NCBI RefSeq assembly: GCF_005116505.1
Contig: NZ_SWBR01000004.1
Location: 124,001 to 188,000, forward strand
Direction of reading: 5' to 3'
DNA: 64,000 nucleotides
DNA from: Pedobacter polaris
Lineage (GTDB): Bacteria; Bacteroidota; Bacteroidia; Sphingobacteriales; Sphingobacteriaceae
Below the pieces are notes generated by a model. The model made no database searches and was not told the DNA's origin. It saw only the letters and a list, made by a program, of their open reading frames with translations. Shown here piece after piece: positions 17,708 to 26,642 of this stretch. Positions within the stretch are counted from its first letter, which is position 1; every line of letters begins with the position of its first letter. The position numbers were made by a program, and so were the translations under genes.

Positions 17708-18523
17708 ATGAGTTTTAAAGATAAAGTAATCGTCATTACTGGTGCCTCTTCTGGTATTGGTAAAGCATTGGCAGAAGAATTAGCTAAACGCGGAGCGCAT
17801 GTAGTATTAGGTGCTCGCCAATACGTAACACTTTGTGAAATTACAGCATCATTAGAAACAAAATATGGTATTAAAGCGCTAGCCGTTCAAGCTGATGTGA
17901 GTAAGGAAGAAGATTGCGCACAGTTAATTAAACAGGCACTAAGCACATTTGGTAAAATAGATGTTTTGATAAATAATGCAGGGCTTTCTATGCGTGCTTT
18001 ATTTAATGATGTTGATTTAGCTGTATTAAAAAACCTAATGGATGTGAATTTCTGGGGTACAGTTTATTGTACAAAATATGCATTGCCAGAAATTTTAAAA
18101 ACCAAAGGTAGCATAGTTGGAATATCTTCCATTGCAGGTTATAGAGGTTTACCAGGTAGAACGGGTTATTCCTCATCAAAATTTGCGATGAATGGATTTC
18201 TAGAATCCTTAAGGACAGAAATGCTTAAAACCGGAGTACATGTGATGGTTGCTTGTCCAGGTTTTACCACCTCAAATATTCGTGTGGCTGCTTTATCAAA
18301 AGATGGCGCTGCACATGGCGAAACGAGTATGGAAGAAGGTAAAATGATGACATCTGAAGCAGTTGCCGAAATAATTAGTGATGGCATTGCAAATAGAAAA
18401 AGAACACTAATTATGACTGGGCAAGGTAAACTTGCAGTTTGGATGAATAAATTATTTCCAAAATTTACCGACAAAAAAGTCTTTGAGTTGTTCGCTAAAG
18501 AAAAAAATCCGCTAATAAAATAG
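17708..18523 (+). CDS. short-chain dehydrogenase/reductase (SDR family)
   Basis: A 271-residue classical SDR oxidoreductase. It has the nucleotide-binding TGASSGIGKALAEELAKRGAHVVLGAR (Arg after the second strand suggests NADPH), LINNAG, the catalytic Ser in VGISSIAG and YSSSK (Tyr-xxx-Lys). The C-terminus (residues 230-271) with RKRTLIMTGQGKLAVWMNKLFP resembles membrane-associated SDRs of the DltE/YqjQ kind. The substrate is unknown. The ATG follows the previous stop with no gap. Confidence 0.92.
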   Translation: MSFKDKVIVITGASSGIGKALAEELAKRGAHVVLGARQYVTLCEITASLETKYGIKALAVQADVSKEEDCAQLIKQALSTFGKIDVLINNAGLSMRALFNDVDLAVLKNLMDVNFWGTVYCTKYALPEILKTKGSIVGISSIAGYRGLPGRTGYSSSKFAMNGFLESLRTEMLKTGVHVMVACPGFTTSNIRVAALSKDGAAHGETSMEEGKMMTSEAVAEIISDGIANRKRTLIMTGQGKLAVWMNKLFPKFTDKKVFELFAKEKNPLIK

Positions 18524-18579
18524 AACCAAGATTTGAACCTAGCCTATTCATTGCTCTTTGTTCTTTCATCAAAAAAAAC

Positions 18580-19422
18580 ATGCATCTAAGAACAATAGTT
18601 ATGATTTTCGCTTTCCTTGGTCAGATTTTTACTGGCTCTGCCCAAATACGTGTAGCAAAAAATATCAATTATGCTGGTAATACTAATGAAGCTAACACAT
18701 TAAATATTTATCAAAAAAAAGGAGATACTCAAAATCAAGATGTTATTGTTTTTATTCACGGAGGTTCATGGAGCAGTGGAAAAAAAGAGACTTATTGGTG
18801 GCTGGGAAGAAATCTGGCGAAAAATAATATTGTCACAGCGGTAATTAATTATCCTTTGGCACCAAGTGTAACCTATAAAGAAATGGCTGCCGCTGGTGCA
18901 CAAGCAGTTAAATGGTTGCAAGATAGTATTGCAACTTATGGCGGAAACCCTAAACGGATCTTTGTAATGGGTCACTCTGCTGGAGGGCATTTGGCAGAAT
19001 TAATCAATTCAGACCCTCAATATTTTAAAGAATTAGGCATCGCTAATCCAATAAAAGGTGTCATTTTAAATGATGCATTTGGCTTAGATATGGAAGAGTA
19101 TTTAACCAAAGCCGAAAAAGATAGCTATTATACAGATTTCATTAGAACTTTTAGTAGTGAATCAAAAACATGGCAGATTGCTTCACCTTTATTTTATGTG
19201 AAAAATATCAGCAATCCACATTTACTGTTTTATGGGACTAAAACTTATCCAGCTATACAAATACAAACTGAGTACATGTATAAAATATTACAAGCTCAAA
19301 AAGTACCAGTAAAGCTAGAAGTTATTGAAGGTAAAAAACATGTTGGTATGATCAGTCAAATGATTTGGGGAAGAAATAGACTCTATCAAAGTATCTTTAA
19401 ATTTCTAAGAGAGATTAATTAA
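18580..19422 (+). CDS. secreted alpha/beta hydrolase (carboxylesterase type)
   Basis: A 280-residue esterase with a signal peptide ending TGSAQ. The oxyanion-hole motif HGGSW (residues 60-64), nucleophile elbow GHSAGGH with the catalytic Ser, a later Asp and the C-terminal KKHVGM His complete the triad. It belongs to the hormone-sensitive-lipase/acetyl-esterase side of the superfamily, where Bacteroidota members often deacetylate or de-esterify carbohydrates. It lies 56 bases after the SDR gene, and no terminator is obvious between them. Confidence 0.85.
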   Translation: MHLRTIVMIFAFLGQIFTGSAQIRVAKNINYAGNTNEANTLNIYQKKGDTQNQDVIVFIHGGSWSSGKKETYWWLGRNLAKNNIVTAVINYPLAPSVTYKEMAAAGAQAVKWLQDSIATYGGNPKRIFVMGHSAGGHLAELINSDPQYFKELGIANPIKGVILNDAFGLDMEEYLTKAEKDSYYTDFIRTFSSESKTWQIASPLFYVKNISNPHLLFYGTKTYPAIQIQTEYMYKILQAQKVPVKLEVIEGKKHVGMISQMIWGRNRLYQSIFKFLREIN

Positions 19423-19591
19423 TCATTTCTAAATCTTACATTTTAAAACTGTTTATTTAGATGGAATCATGAATGGGTATTGTCATTTTAGCTCTTAAAT
19501 ACTTTGTATTTTGTATTAAAAATGACAGAATTTAAAAATATTTTAAGAAAGATTTTGCAAATAGTAAAAACTATTCCATATTTGTCACAGA

Positions 19592-19645
19592 ATGATACAA
19601 GTAAACGTAAATAAAAATTGGTGGTGGCATAACGCAACAGCGTGA
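19592..19645 (+). CDS. trpL: trp operon leader peptide
   Basis: An ATG-started 17-codon ORF encodes MIQVNVNKNWWWHNATA, with three tandem TGG codons at 19619-19627. It lies 138 bases upstream of trpD and is followed by mutually exclusive RNA structures ending in an intrinsic terminator. Tandem Trp codons in a tiny ORF just before trp genes are the hallmark of ribosome-mediated attenuation. The length and position are direct observation; translation is inferred. Confidence 0.9.
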   Translation: MIQVNVNKNWWWHNATA

Positions 19646-19718
19646 TGTAATCCTATTTATACGTTTATTTTTTTATAAAAATATTTTGAGGGTTGCTTGT
19701 AAAAAGGCAACCTTTTTT
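19628..19718 (+). promoter_or_regulatory. trp attenuator: pause hairpin, anti-terminator and terminator
   Basis: Three structures can be drawn. A hairpin CATAACGC/GCGTGATG (19628-19647, one mismatch, AACA loop) lies just after the Trp codons. TAATCCT (19648-19654) can pair with AGGGTTG (19689-19695). GGTTGC (19691-19696) can instead pair with GCAACC (19707-19712) followed by six T, an intrinsic terminator ending 12 bases before trpD. A ribosome at the leader stop codon (19643-19645) would cover 19648-19654 and allow the terminator; one stalled on the Trp codons would leave it free for anti-termination. The pairing is seen in sequence; the mechanism is inferred. Confidence 0.8.
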
Positions 19719-19729
19719 GTTTTAAACCC

Positions 19730-20719
19730 ATGAAGAAAATACTAAACCATTTATTTGAGAATAAAACCTTTAGCAGAGCTGAGGCACAGAAAATATTAAC
19801 TTCTATTGCTTTGGGCGAGTTTAATAGTTCGCAAATTGCAGCTTTTATTACTGCATATGGAATGCGGAATATTACAGTTGATGAGTTACAAGGTTTCCGA
19901 GACGCCATGTTAGATTTATGTTTAAAAATAGATCTTTCTAACTATGAATTGGTTGATCTTTGTGGTACTGGTGGAGATGGAAAGGACACCTTTAATATTT
20001 CAACATTAGCCTCTTTTGTAGTGGCAGGTGCGGGTCATAAGGTAGCAAAACATGGTAATTATGGAGTTTCTTCTGGTTGCGGTTCATCTAATGTAATGGA
20101 ATATTTAGGTTACACTTTCACCAACGACGAAGACAAGTTGAAACGTAGTTTAGACCAAGCAGGAATATGCTTTTTACATGCCCCATTGTTTAACCCAGCG
20201 ATGAAAACGGTTGCGCCAATAAGAAAAGAGCTGGGTGTTAAAACCTTCTTTAACATGTTAGGTCCAATGGTAAATCCGGCACAACCTAAAAACCAAATTG
20301 TGGGAGTGTTTAGTTTAGAATTAGCTCGATTGTACGCTTATCTATATCAACAAACTGATAAAAATTATATCATAATCCATGCAGTTGATGGTTTTGATGA
20401 AGTATCAATGACTTGTGATTTTAAAACCTTTAGTAAAAAGGGAGAAGCATTAAATAAGATTTCTGATTTAGGTTTTGAAGAAATTAGTGAGGCAGCTATT
20501 CAGGGAGGTGATACTGTAGAATCATCTGCGGCTATTTTTACGGATATTTTAAATGGAACTGGTACAGATGCACAAATAAATGTGGTATTATGCAACGCAG
20601 CTCTAGCCATTCAAACAATTAAACAAGATGCAACATTTGCCGATTGTTACTATGAAGCTGAACAATCTCTAGTGACTAAAAAAGCTTTAGAGAGTTTTAA
20701 AAAATTAATAACTGTTTAA
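19730..20719 (+). CDS. trpD: anthranilate phosphoribosyltransferase
   Basis: A 329-residue enzyme that joins anthranilate to PRPP, the second step of tryptophan synthesis. The family motif CGTGGDGKDTFNIST (PRPP/Mg binding), KHGNYGVSSGCGSSNVMEYLG and the anthranilate-site Arg region (FHAPLFNPAMKTVAPIRKELGVKTFFNMLGP) are present. No TrpG domain is fused, so it is a stand-alone TrpD. It is the first structural gene after the attenuator. trpE and trpG, which usually precede it in this group, are absent. Confidence 0.97.
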   Translation: MKKILNHLFENKTFSRAEAQKILTSIALGEFNSSQIAAFITAYGMRNITVDELQGFRDAMLDLCLKIDLSNYELVDLCGTGGDGKDTFNISTLASFVVAGAGHKVAKHGNYGVSSGCGSSNVMEYLGYTFTNDEDKLKRSLDQAGICFLHAPLFNPAMKTVAPIRKELGVKTFFNMLGPMVNPAQPKNQIVGVFSLELARLYAYLYQQTDKNYIIIHAVDGFDEVSMTCDFKTFSKKGEALNKISDLGFEEISEAAIQGGDTVESSAAIFTDILNGTGTDAQINVVLCNAALAIQTIKQDATFADCYYEAEQSLVTKKALESFKKLITV

Positions 20720-20725
20720 TAAAAT

Positions 20726-20815
20726 CGTCATGCTGAACTTGTTTCAGTATCTGGCTAGTAGGAAATTAAACATTAAGAAACAGGAGACCTTAATTACCTT
20801 AACTTCTTAATGTTT
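20726..20815. repeat. repeat element and inverted repeat between trpD and trpF
   Basis: Bases 20726-20752 carry a CGTCATGCTGAACTTGTTTC-type half-unit. It is followed by a 12-bp perfect inverted repeat, AAACATTAAGAA (20768-20779) and TTCTTAATGTTT (20804-20815), separated by 24 bases. The gap is where trpC would be expected in the common gene order, but no trpC remnant is visible. Confidence 0.65.
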
Positions 20816-20838
20816 ATAATATGAATGTTAAAAATAAG

Positions 20839-21465
20839 ATGAAGTTGAAAATCAAAGTATGTGGAATGAAACAAGCGAGTAACATCGCCGCTGTGGCAGA
20901 ATTGCAACCTGATTACTTAGGTTTTATATTCTATCATAAATCGCCACGTTTAATAAGTGATGTTTCAGCCGAGTTGATTAAATATGTGCCACCAACAATT
21001 AAAACAACAGGTGTTTTTGTAGATGAGGAGCTAGAAATAGTAAAACAAAATATTATTAAGTACAATTTAAAAGCAGTGCAATTACATGGCCAAGAAAGTG
21101 TAGCTTATTGTACAGCATTACGATCTAGCGGTGCAGAAATAATTAAAGCTTTTGGTGTAAATGAAGATTTTAATTTTGCACAATTAGCAGCATATTTAAA
21201 CTCAGTTGATTATTTTCTGTTCGATACACAAACTCCTGCACATGGAGGTTCTGGTAAAGTATTCGACTGGAATTTACTACAGAATTACGCGCTAGATAAA
21301 CCTTACTTTTTAAGTGGGGGAATTGATTTAACACATACGACAACAATAAAAAATATAAATGATGCGAGACTTTATGCCTTAGATGTAAACAGCAAATTTG
21401 AGCTAGAACCAGGACTAAAGGATGTAGAAAAGTTAAGAGAATTTTTTAAGGAGATGAAAAAATAA
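20839..21465 (+). CDS. trpF: phosphoribosylanthranilate isomerase
   Basis: A TIM-barrel isomerase that converts N-(5-phosphoribosyl)anthranilate to CdRP. The active-site Cys lies in KVCGM at the N-terminus and the Asp in TGVFVDE; the phosphate-binding strands end in FLSGGID and ALDVNSKFELEPG. The frame has an earlier ATG at 20821 that adds MNVKNK; the ATG at 20839 gives the standard N-terminus directly before KIKVCGM and is preferred. It follows trpD after a repeat-filled gap. Confidence 0.95.
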   Translation: MKLKIKVCGMKQASNIAAVAELQPDYLGFIFYHKSPRLISDVSAELIKYVPPTIKTTGVFVDEELEIVKQNIIKYNLKAVQLHGQESVAYCTALRSSGAEIIKAFGVNEDFNFAQLAAYLNSVDYFLFDTQTPAHGGSGKVFDWNLLQNYALDKPYFLSGGIDLTHTTTIKNINDARLYALDVNSKFELEPGLKDVEKLREFFKEMKK

Positions 21466-21467
21466 AT

Positions 21468-21555
21468 CGTCATATAGAACGAGGTACGAGGAGGTATCTG
21501 TTGTAAAAAAGCATAGAACCAACAGATTTCTCGTCGCTGCTCACTCGAAATGACG
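21468..21555. repeat. 88-base palindromic element between trpF and trpB
   Basis: The ends are inverted: CGTCAT at 21468-21473 and ATGACG at 21550-21555. Inside, GAGGTATCTGTTG (21491-21503) faces CAACAGATTTCTC (21520-21532), with 8 central bp perfect. It belongs to the CGTCAT...ATGACG class of short dispersed palindromes and occupies nearly the whole 107-base gap. Confidence 0.7.
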
Positions 21556-21572
21556 GTTATAACAATAAAATT

Positions 21573-22822
<1,250 letters not shown>

Positions 22823-22830
22823 TATGGGCT

Positions 22831-23604
22831 ATGAACAGATTACAACAACTCTTCAAAAATAAAAAGAAAAATATTTTATCTATCTATTATACAGCGGGTT
22901 ATCCGAACCTGAACGATACCTTACAAATTGCTGAGGCCCTAGAAAAGTCTGGTGCAGATTTTTTAGAAATAGGTTTTCCATATTCAGATCCTGTTGCTGA
23001 TGGACCAACAATTCAAGCCAGTAGTAAACAATCCTTAGATCAGGGGATGACATTACAAGTGTTGTTTGACCAATTGAAGGATTTGCGTAAAACAGTTACC
23101 ATTCCAATCTTATTGATGGGTTATGTTAATCCAGTTTTGCAATATGGTGTAGAAAATTTCTGTAAAGCTTGTGCAGAGACGGGAATAGATGGTTGTATCA
23201 TTCCAGATTTACCAATGTATGAATACGAAGAAATGTATCACACTTGTTTTGAGGAACATGGTGTAAGTAACATCTTTTTGGTAACACCCCAAACTTCCGA
23301 AGAACGCATTCGTAAAATAGATGGTTTAAGTAATGCTTTTATTTATTTGTTGTCTTCTGCTGCAACTACCGGAAAGAATTTGGATGTTTCTGCTGATGCT
23401 AGAGCTTATTTTTCGCGTATTAAAGCAATGGAATTAAATAATCCCTTAATGATTGGATTTGGTATTTCAGATAAGAAGACATTCGATTCTGCAAATGAAT
23501 ATGCCAGTGGTGCTATTATTGGTAGTGCGTTTGTAAAAGTTTTAGCCGCTAATGGTGATATAGAAGAAAATATAAAAGGCTTTATGAAGGAGTTTATGGG
23601 TTAG
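22831..23604 (+). CDS. trpA: tryptophan synthase alpha chain
   Basis: A 257-residue TIM-barrel protein that releases indole from indole-3-glycerol phosphate. The catalytic Glu lies in LEIGFPYSDP (FLEIGFPYSDPVADGP) and the Asp in IIPDLPMYE; the C-terminal GFGISDK and GAIIGSAFVK strands bind phosphate. It is the last gene of the trp cluster. No clear terminator follows; 23638-23690 holds a fragment of the GCGAGGAGG dispersed-repeat family. Confidence 0.97.
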   Translation: MNRLQQLFKNKKKNILSIYYTAGYPNLNDTLQIAEALEKSGADFLEIGFPYSDPVADGPTIQASSKQSLDQGMTLQVLFDQLKDLRKTVTIPILLMGYVNPVLQYGVENFCKACAETGIDGCIIPDLPMYEYEEMYHTCFEEHGVSNIFLVTPQTSEERIRKIDGLSNAFIYLLSSAATTGKNLDVSADARAYFSRIKAMELNNPLMIGFGISDKKTFDSANEYASGAIIGSAFVKVLAANGDIEENIKGFMKEFMG

Positions 23605-23770
23605 TTTATTGGTTTAATAGTTATTACTTGTTTACACGTTATTGCGAGGAGGATGATATCAAAGCTCCATAGACCAATTATTGCATAGGGCATAGATTTA
23701 TTTTCACTTGCCATGTAGAGAAAGCATTTTAATTAGAATATAAAAAATTGCTAGCAGAATTTGAATTCAA

Positions 23771-24154
23771 CTAGCTCATGTCAACCAACTTAGTAATTAA
23801 GCCATCATGAAACTGAAAAACAGATTTCCCTTTCAATTCTATTTGATCTCCATCTTTTAACCCATTTGGCAACGCTATGGCTACAATTCCAGTATAATGA
23901 ATGTCAACCTCTACATGATTGTCTCCGTAAAAAATTGAAGTAATTTCTTGATGCCTTACTTTAAATATTGCAGCAGCTTGCTCAGCTTGGGTTCTAAATG
24001 CAGAAAGCCCATTTAAAGTAAGATTGGGTTCGCCCTTATCAATATTAATAAACTCAATGTCTGGATGTAAGTATGCACACATCCCTTCAAAATCAAAACT
24101 GTTGTAAGCAGAGATGTAGTTTTTAATGATTTCTTCTTTGTTATGCGGTGTCAT
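23771..24154 (-). CDS. NTF2-like (SnoaL-type) protein
   Basis: A 127-residue single-domain alpha+beta-barrel protein. The opening EEIIKNYISAYNSFDFEGMCAYLHPDIEFINID and the closing LKGKSVFQFHDGLITKLVDMS are typical of the NTF2/SnoaL fold. The family covers isomerases, cyclases and non-enzymatic binding proteins, so no activity is assigned. It lies 22 bases beyond nhaA on the same strand and may be read through from it. Confidence 0.8.
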   Translation of the reverse strand: MTPHNKEEIIKNYISAYNSFDFEGMCAYLHPDIEFINIDKGEPNLTLNGLSAFRTQAEQAAAIFKVRHQEITSIFYGDNHVEVDIHYTGIVAIALPNGLKDGDQIELKGKSVFQFHDGLITKLVDMS

Positions 24155-24175
24155 TTGAAATAAATTAATCTAAAA

Positions 24176-25363
24176 TTAGTTATTGGCTTGAGATTTTGGT
24201 TTTACTTTTAAAGATTTAAGATAGATAAAGCCTAAAATACCTGCCATAATAGAGGTACATAAAATAGCAAATTTAGCTTCTACCACATATTCTGCATTAC
24301 TAAAAGAAAGTAGTGATATAAAAATTGACATAGTAAAACCGATACCCGCCAACATCCCTACACCAATAATGTGTTTCCAGTTGGCGCCAGAAGGAAGTTT
24401 AGCAAGTTTTATTTTAACTGCAAACCAAGAAAATAAAGTAACTCCGATGGTCTTGCCAAAGAATAAACCAGCTATAATTCCAAATCCTAATGGAGAAACT
24501 AAACCATCTATCATCTGTTTTTGAAAAGTAATATTGGTATTGGCCAAGGCAAAAATCGGCATGATCAAAAAGTTAACAGGAACAGTTAAAAAATGCTCTA
24601 ATTTTTCCAGAGGCGATTCTATAGCCGTTTCATTTGTTGGAATAGTAAAGGCTAATAAAACCCCAGCTATGGTTGCATGTATCCCAGAATGATGTACAAA
24701 ATACCACAAAAATAGGCCAGGAATTAAATAAAACCACAGAGATTTAACCTTGAAATAATTAAAGGCCAATAAGAGCACAAAAATTCCTCCAGCCATTAAA
24801 AGGTAATTCCAGTGTATTTGTGCGGTATAGAAAATGGCGATTACCAAAATTGCCCCTAAATCATCAGCAATTGCCAAAGCAGCTAAAAAGATCTTTAAAG
24901 ATGCCGGTACATTTTTGCCTAACATGGCAATGATAGCTAAAGCAAAAGCAATATCTGTTGCCATAGGGATTCCCCAGCCAGAAGCAGTTTGTTCTCCCTT
25001 GTTAAAGAAAAAATAAATCAATGCAGGAACAACCATGCCCCCCAATGCAGCTAAAACTGGTAACGAAGCTTTTTTAACTGAAGACAATTCTCCTTCAATT
25101 AATTCTCGTTTAATTTCTAAGCCAACTAAAAGGAAAAATATAGCCATTAAGCCATCATTTATCCAAGCAGATATGCTATACTTGATTTCAACTGAACCTA
25201 AATTAAACCCTAAATTTTGAGCTAAAAAATTTGTAAAACCTGTAGCGGCTTCAGAATTGGCAATAATTAAAGAGATAATTACACAAATCAATAGGATAAT
25301 TCCACCTACTTTTCCAGAATGGAAAAACTTTTTAAATAGAGATAAATTAATCTTTTTTGCCAT
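24176..25363 (-). CDS. nhaA: Na+/H+ antiporter NhaA
   Basis: An inner-membrane antiporter of about 395 residues with 11-12 hydrophobic segments. Diagnostic parts are FLLVGLEIKRELIEGELS, MATDIAFALAIIAMLG (the conserved Asp of the fourth helix) and ALAIADDLGAILVIAIFYT with the paired ion-binding Asp-Asp, plus GFTMSIFI. The frame extends upstream by 21 residues, but MAKKINLSLFKKFF is the normal N-terminus, so the ATG at 25363 is chosen. It is regulated alone and oriented away from the SprF/PHP pair. Confidence 0.95.
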   Translation of the reverse strand: MAKKINLSLFKKFFHSGKVGGIILLICVIISLIIANSEAATGFTNFLAQNLGFNLGSVEIKYSISAWINDGLMAIFFLLVGLEIKRELIEGELSSVKKASLPVLAALGGMVVPALIYFFFNKGEQTASGWGIPMATDIAFALAIIAMLGKNVPASLKIFLAALAIADDLGAILVIAIFYTAQIHWNYLLMAGGIFVLLLAFNYFKVKSLWFYLIPGLFLWYFVHHSGIHATIAGVLLAFTIPTNETAIESPLEKLEHFLTVPVNFLIMPIFALANTNITFQKQMIDGLVSPLGFGIIAGLFFGKTIGVTLFSWFAVKIKLAKLPSGANWKHIIGVGMLAGIGFTMSIFISLLSFSNAEYVVEAKFAILCTSIMAGILGFIYLKSLKVKPKSQANN

Positions 25364-25705
25364 TGCTAAAAATAAGCATTTTGTTATGTTGACGAAGAAG
25401 AATTTCTCTTTTGTTTCAGTTAACAAAATTCACACCCACTATCTGTGTCCCACTTTGAGAGGGATTTTAATAATTTTCAATCGCTCAATGCTATGTAGCT
25501 TCCTATCTGAATCCGGTATGTCCCCCTCTGAAGAGTTTATCCCGATTCATCGGGAGGGAAGGGGGAGGAACTTACGTCAAATGAATAGTTTAATTTGAGA
25601 TTTGAAAGATTCCACCCGCCAGCAGGGACACATAAAACCATCTTAATAAAAAAAAGTCACTCCAATAATGAAGTGACTTTAAAATCTAATTCTTTAATAA
25701 GATGA
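25364..25705. repeat. intergenic stretch with dispersed-repeat fragments
   Basis: No gene. A TGTGTCCCACTTTGAGAGGG unit (25443-25463) and GGACACATA (about 25625) are inverted with respect to each other. Between them, GTCCCCCTCTGAAG (about 25519) and AGGGAAGGGGGAGGA (about 25555) enclose the palindrome TATCCCGATTCATCGGGAGG (about 25539-25558). This is a nested dispersed repeat of the kind common in this group, ending in the terminator of the next gene. Confidence 0.55.
25653..25680. terminator. terminator of the SprF/PHP gene pair
   Basis: AAAGTCACT (25653-25661) and AGTGACTTT (25672-25680) form a 9-bp perfect stem flanked by A- and T-runs, 26 bases past the stop of the minus-strand sprF-like gene. 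Confidence 0.8.
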
Positions 25706-26626
25706 TTATTTAAATAGCGTAGCTTTTAAACTAACTTCGAACGTTCCATTAGCAGAGCCTTGTAATGCTGAAGTTTCAGTAGTATAGTAACCCATAAAAG
25801 ACAATGAATTTTTGTAATTGATCCCAGCTCCAAAAGAAGCACTGTTAGAGCTATGATACATGCCCATAATAAAAACCTTGTTTGCAAAAGTTAGATTTGC
25901 GCCTGCATCAAAAATGTTATCGTAACCCTTAATGCCACGAAAAGCAACTTTTGGCTCAATTAACATGGTATTTGTACCAGTGCCAGTATTAATTTTATAG
26001 CTTACTGCTGCATAAAACTGAGCACGATCAACATTATTGTCATCTTCCTGTTTAATAAAACTCCTAATATTTGGAATTGCACCTTCAATATTTAAGGTAT
26101 TACTTGTATAGGCTACTCCAAAATCTCCATCAAAAAGCGAACCTTTATTGTTAAACTGACTAATGCTTGGATCAGTAATATCACCATTTATACTGCTATA
26201 ATCTACACGTTCATCCATAATACCAACAGAGGCCCCAAAATTTAATTTTTGATTTTTATCGTTCAATGGCAAATGATAAGCATATGTTAACATTGCTTTT
26301 GTGCGTTGTAATGAACCTGCTTTCTCATTATAAACATTGATACCTAAACCAACTTTATTCATTTTATAATCGGCTGTGATATTTTGTGTACTTGGTGCAC
26401 CAGGGATATTACTCCATTGCTTGCGGTAATTCAAATTTATATTTAAACCATCATCAAATCCTGCATAAGCTGGATTAGCTTGATATTGGTTAAAAAAATA
26501 TTGAGAACTTAAAGGGTTTAATTGTGCTTTCACTTTGTTTGTAGAAAAGGAAAGAATAGTGGTTGTTAGCAATAATAACCAAATCGTACTGCTAAGCATT
26601 TGATATTTTTTATAATTAATCGTCAT
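25706..26626 (-). CDS. PorP/SprF family type IX secretion outer-membrane protein
   Basis: A 306-residue outer-membrane beta-barrel. It has an N-terminal hydrophobic signal (about residues 13-35, ending VKAQ), then LNPLSSQYFFNQYQANPAYAGFDDGLNINLNYRKQWSNIPGAPSTQ, which is the conserved PorP/SprF opening, and alternating amphipathic strands to a final Phe-rich LKATLFK. Family members pair with large proteins carrying a type B T9SS sorting domain and are needed for their export or attachment (as SprF for SprB). The gene 17 bases upstream encodes exactly such a partner, so the two form one operon. Confidence 0.93.
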   Translation of the reverse strand: MTINYKKYQMLSSTIWLLLLTTTILSFSTNKVKAQLNPLSSQYFFNQYQANPAYAGFDDGLNINLNYRKQWSNIPGAPSTQNITADYKMNKVGLGINVYNEKAGSLQRTKAMLTYAYHLPLNDKNQKLNFGASVGIMDERVDYSSINGDITDPSISQFNNKGSLFDGDFGVAYTSNTLNIEGAIPNIRSFIKQEDDNNVDRAQFYAAVSYKINTGTGTNTMLIEPKVAFRGIKGYDNIFDAGANLTFANKVFIMGMYHSSNSASFGAGINYKNSLSFMGYYTTETSALQGSANGTFEVSLKATLFK

Positions 26627-26642
26627 GATCTGTAATACAATT

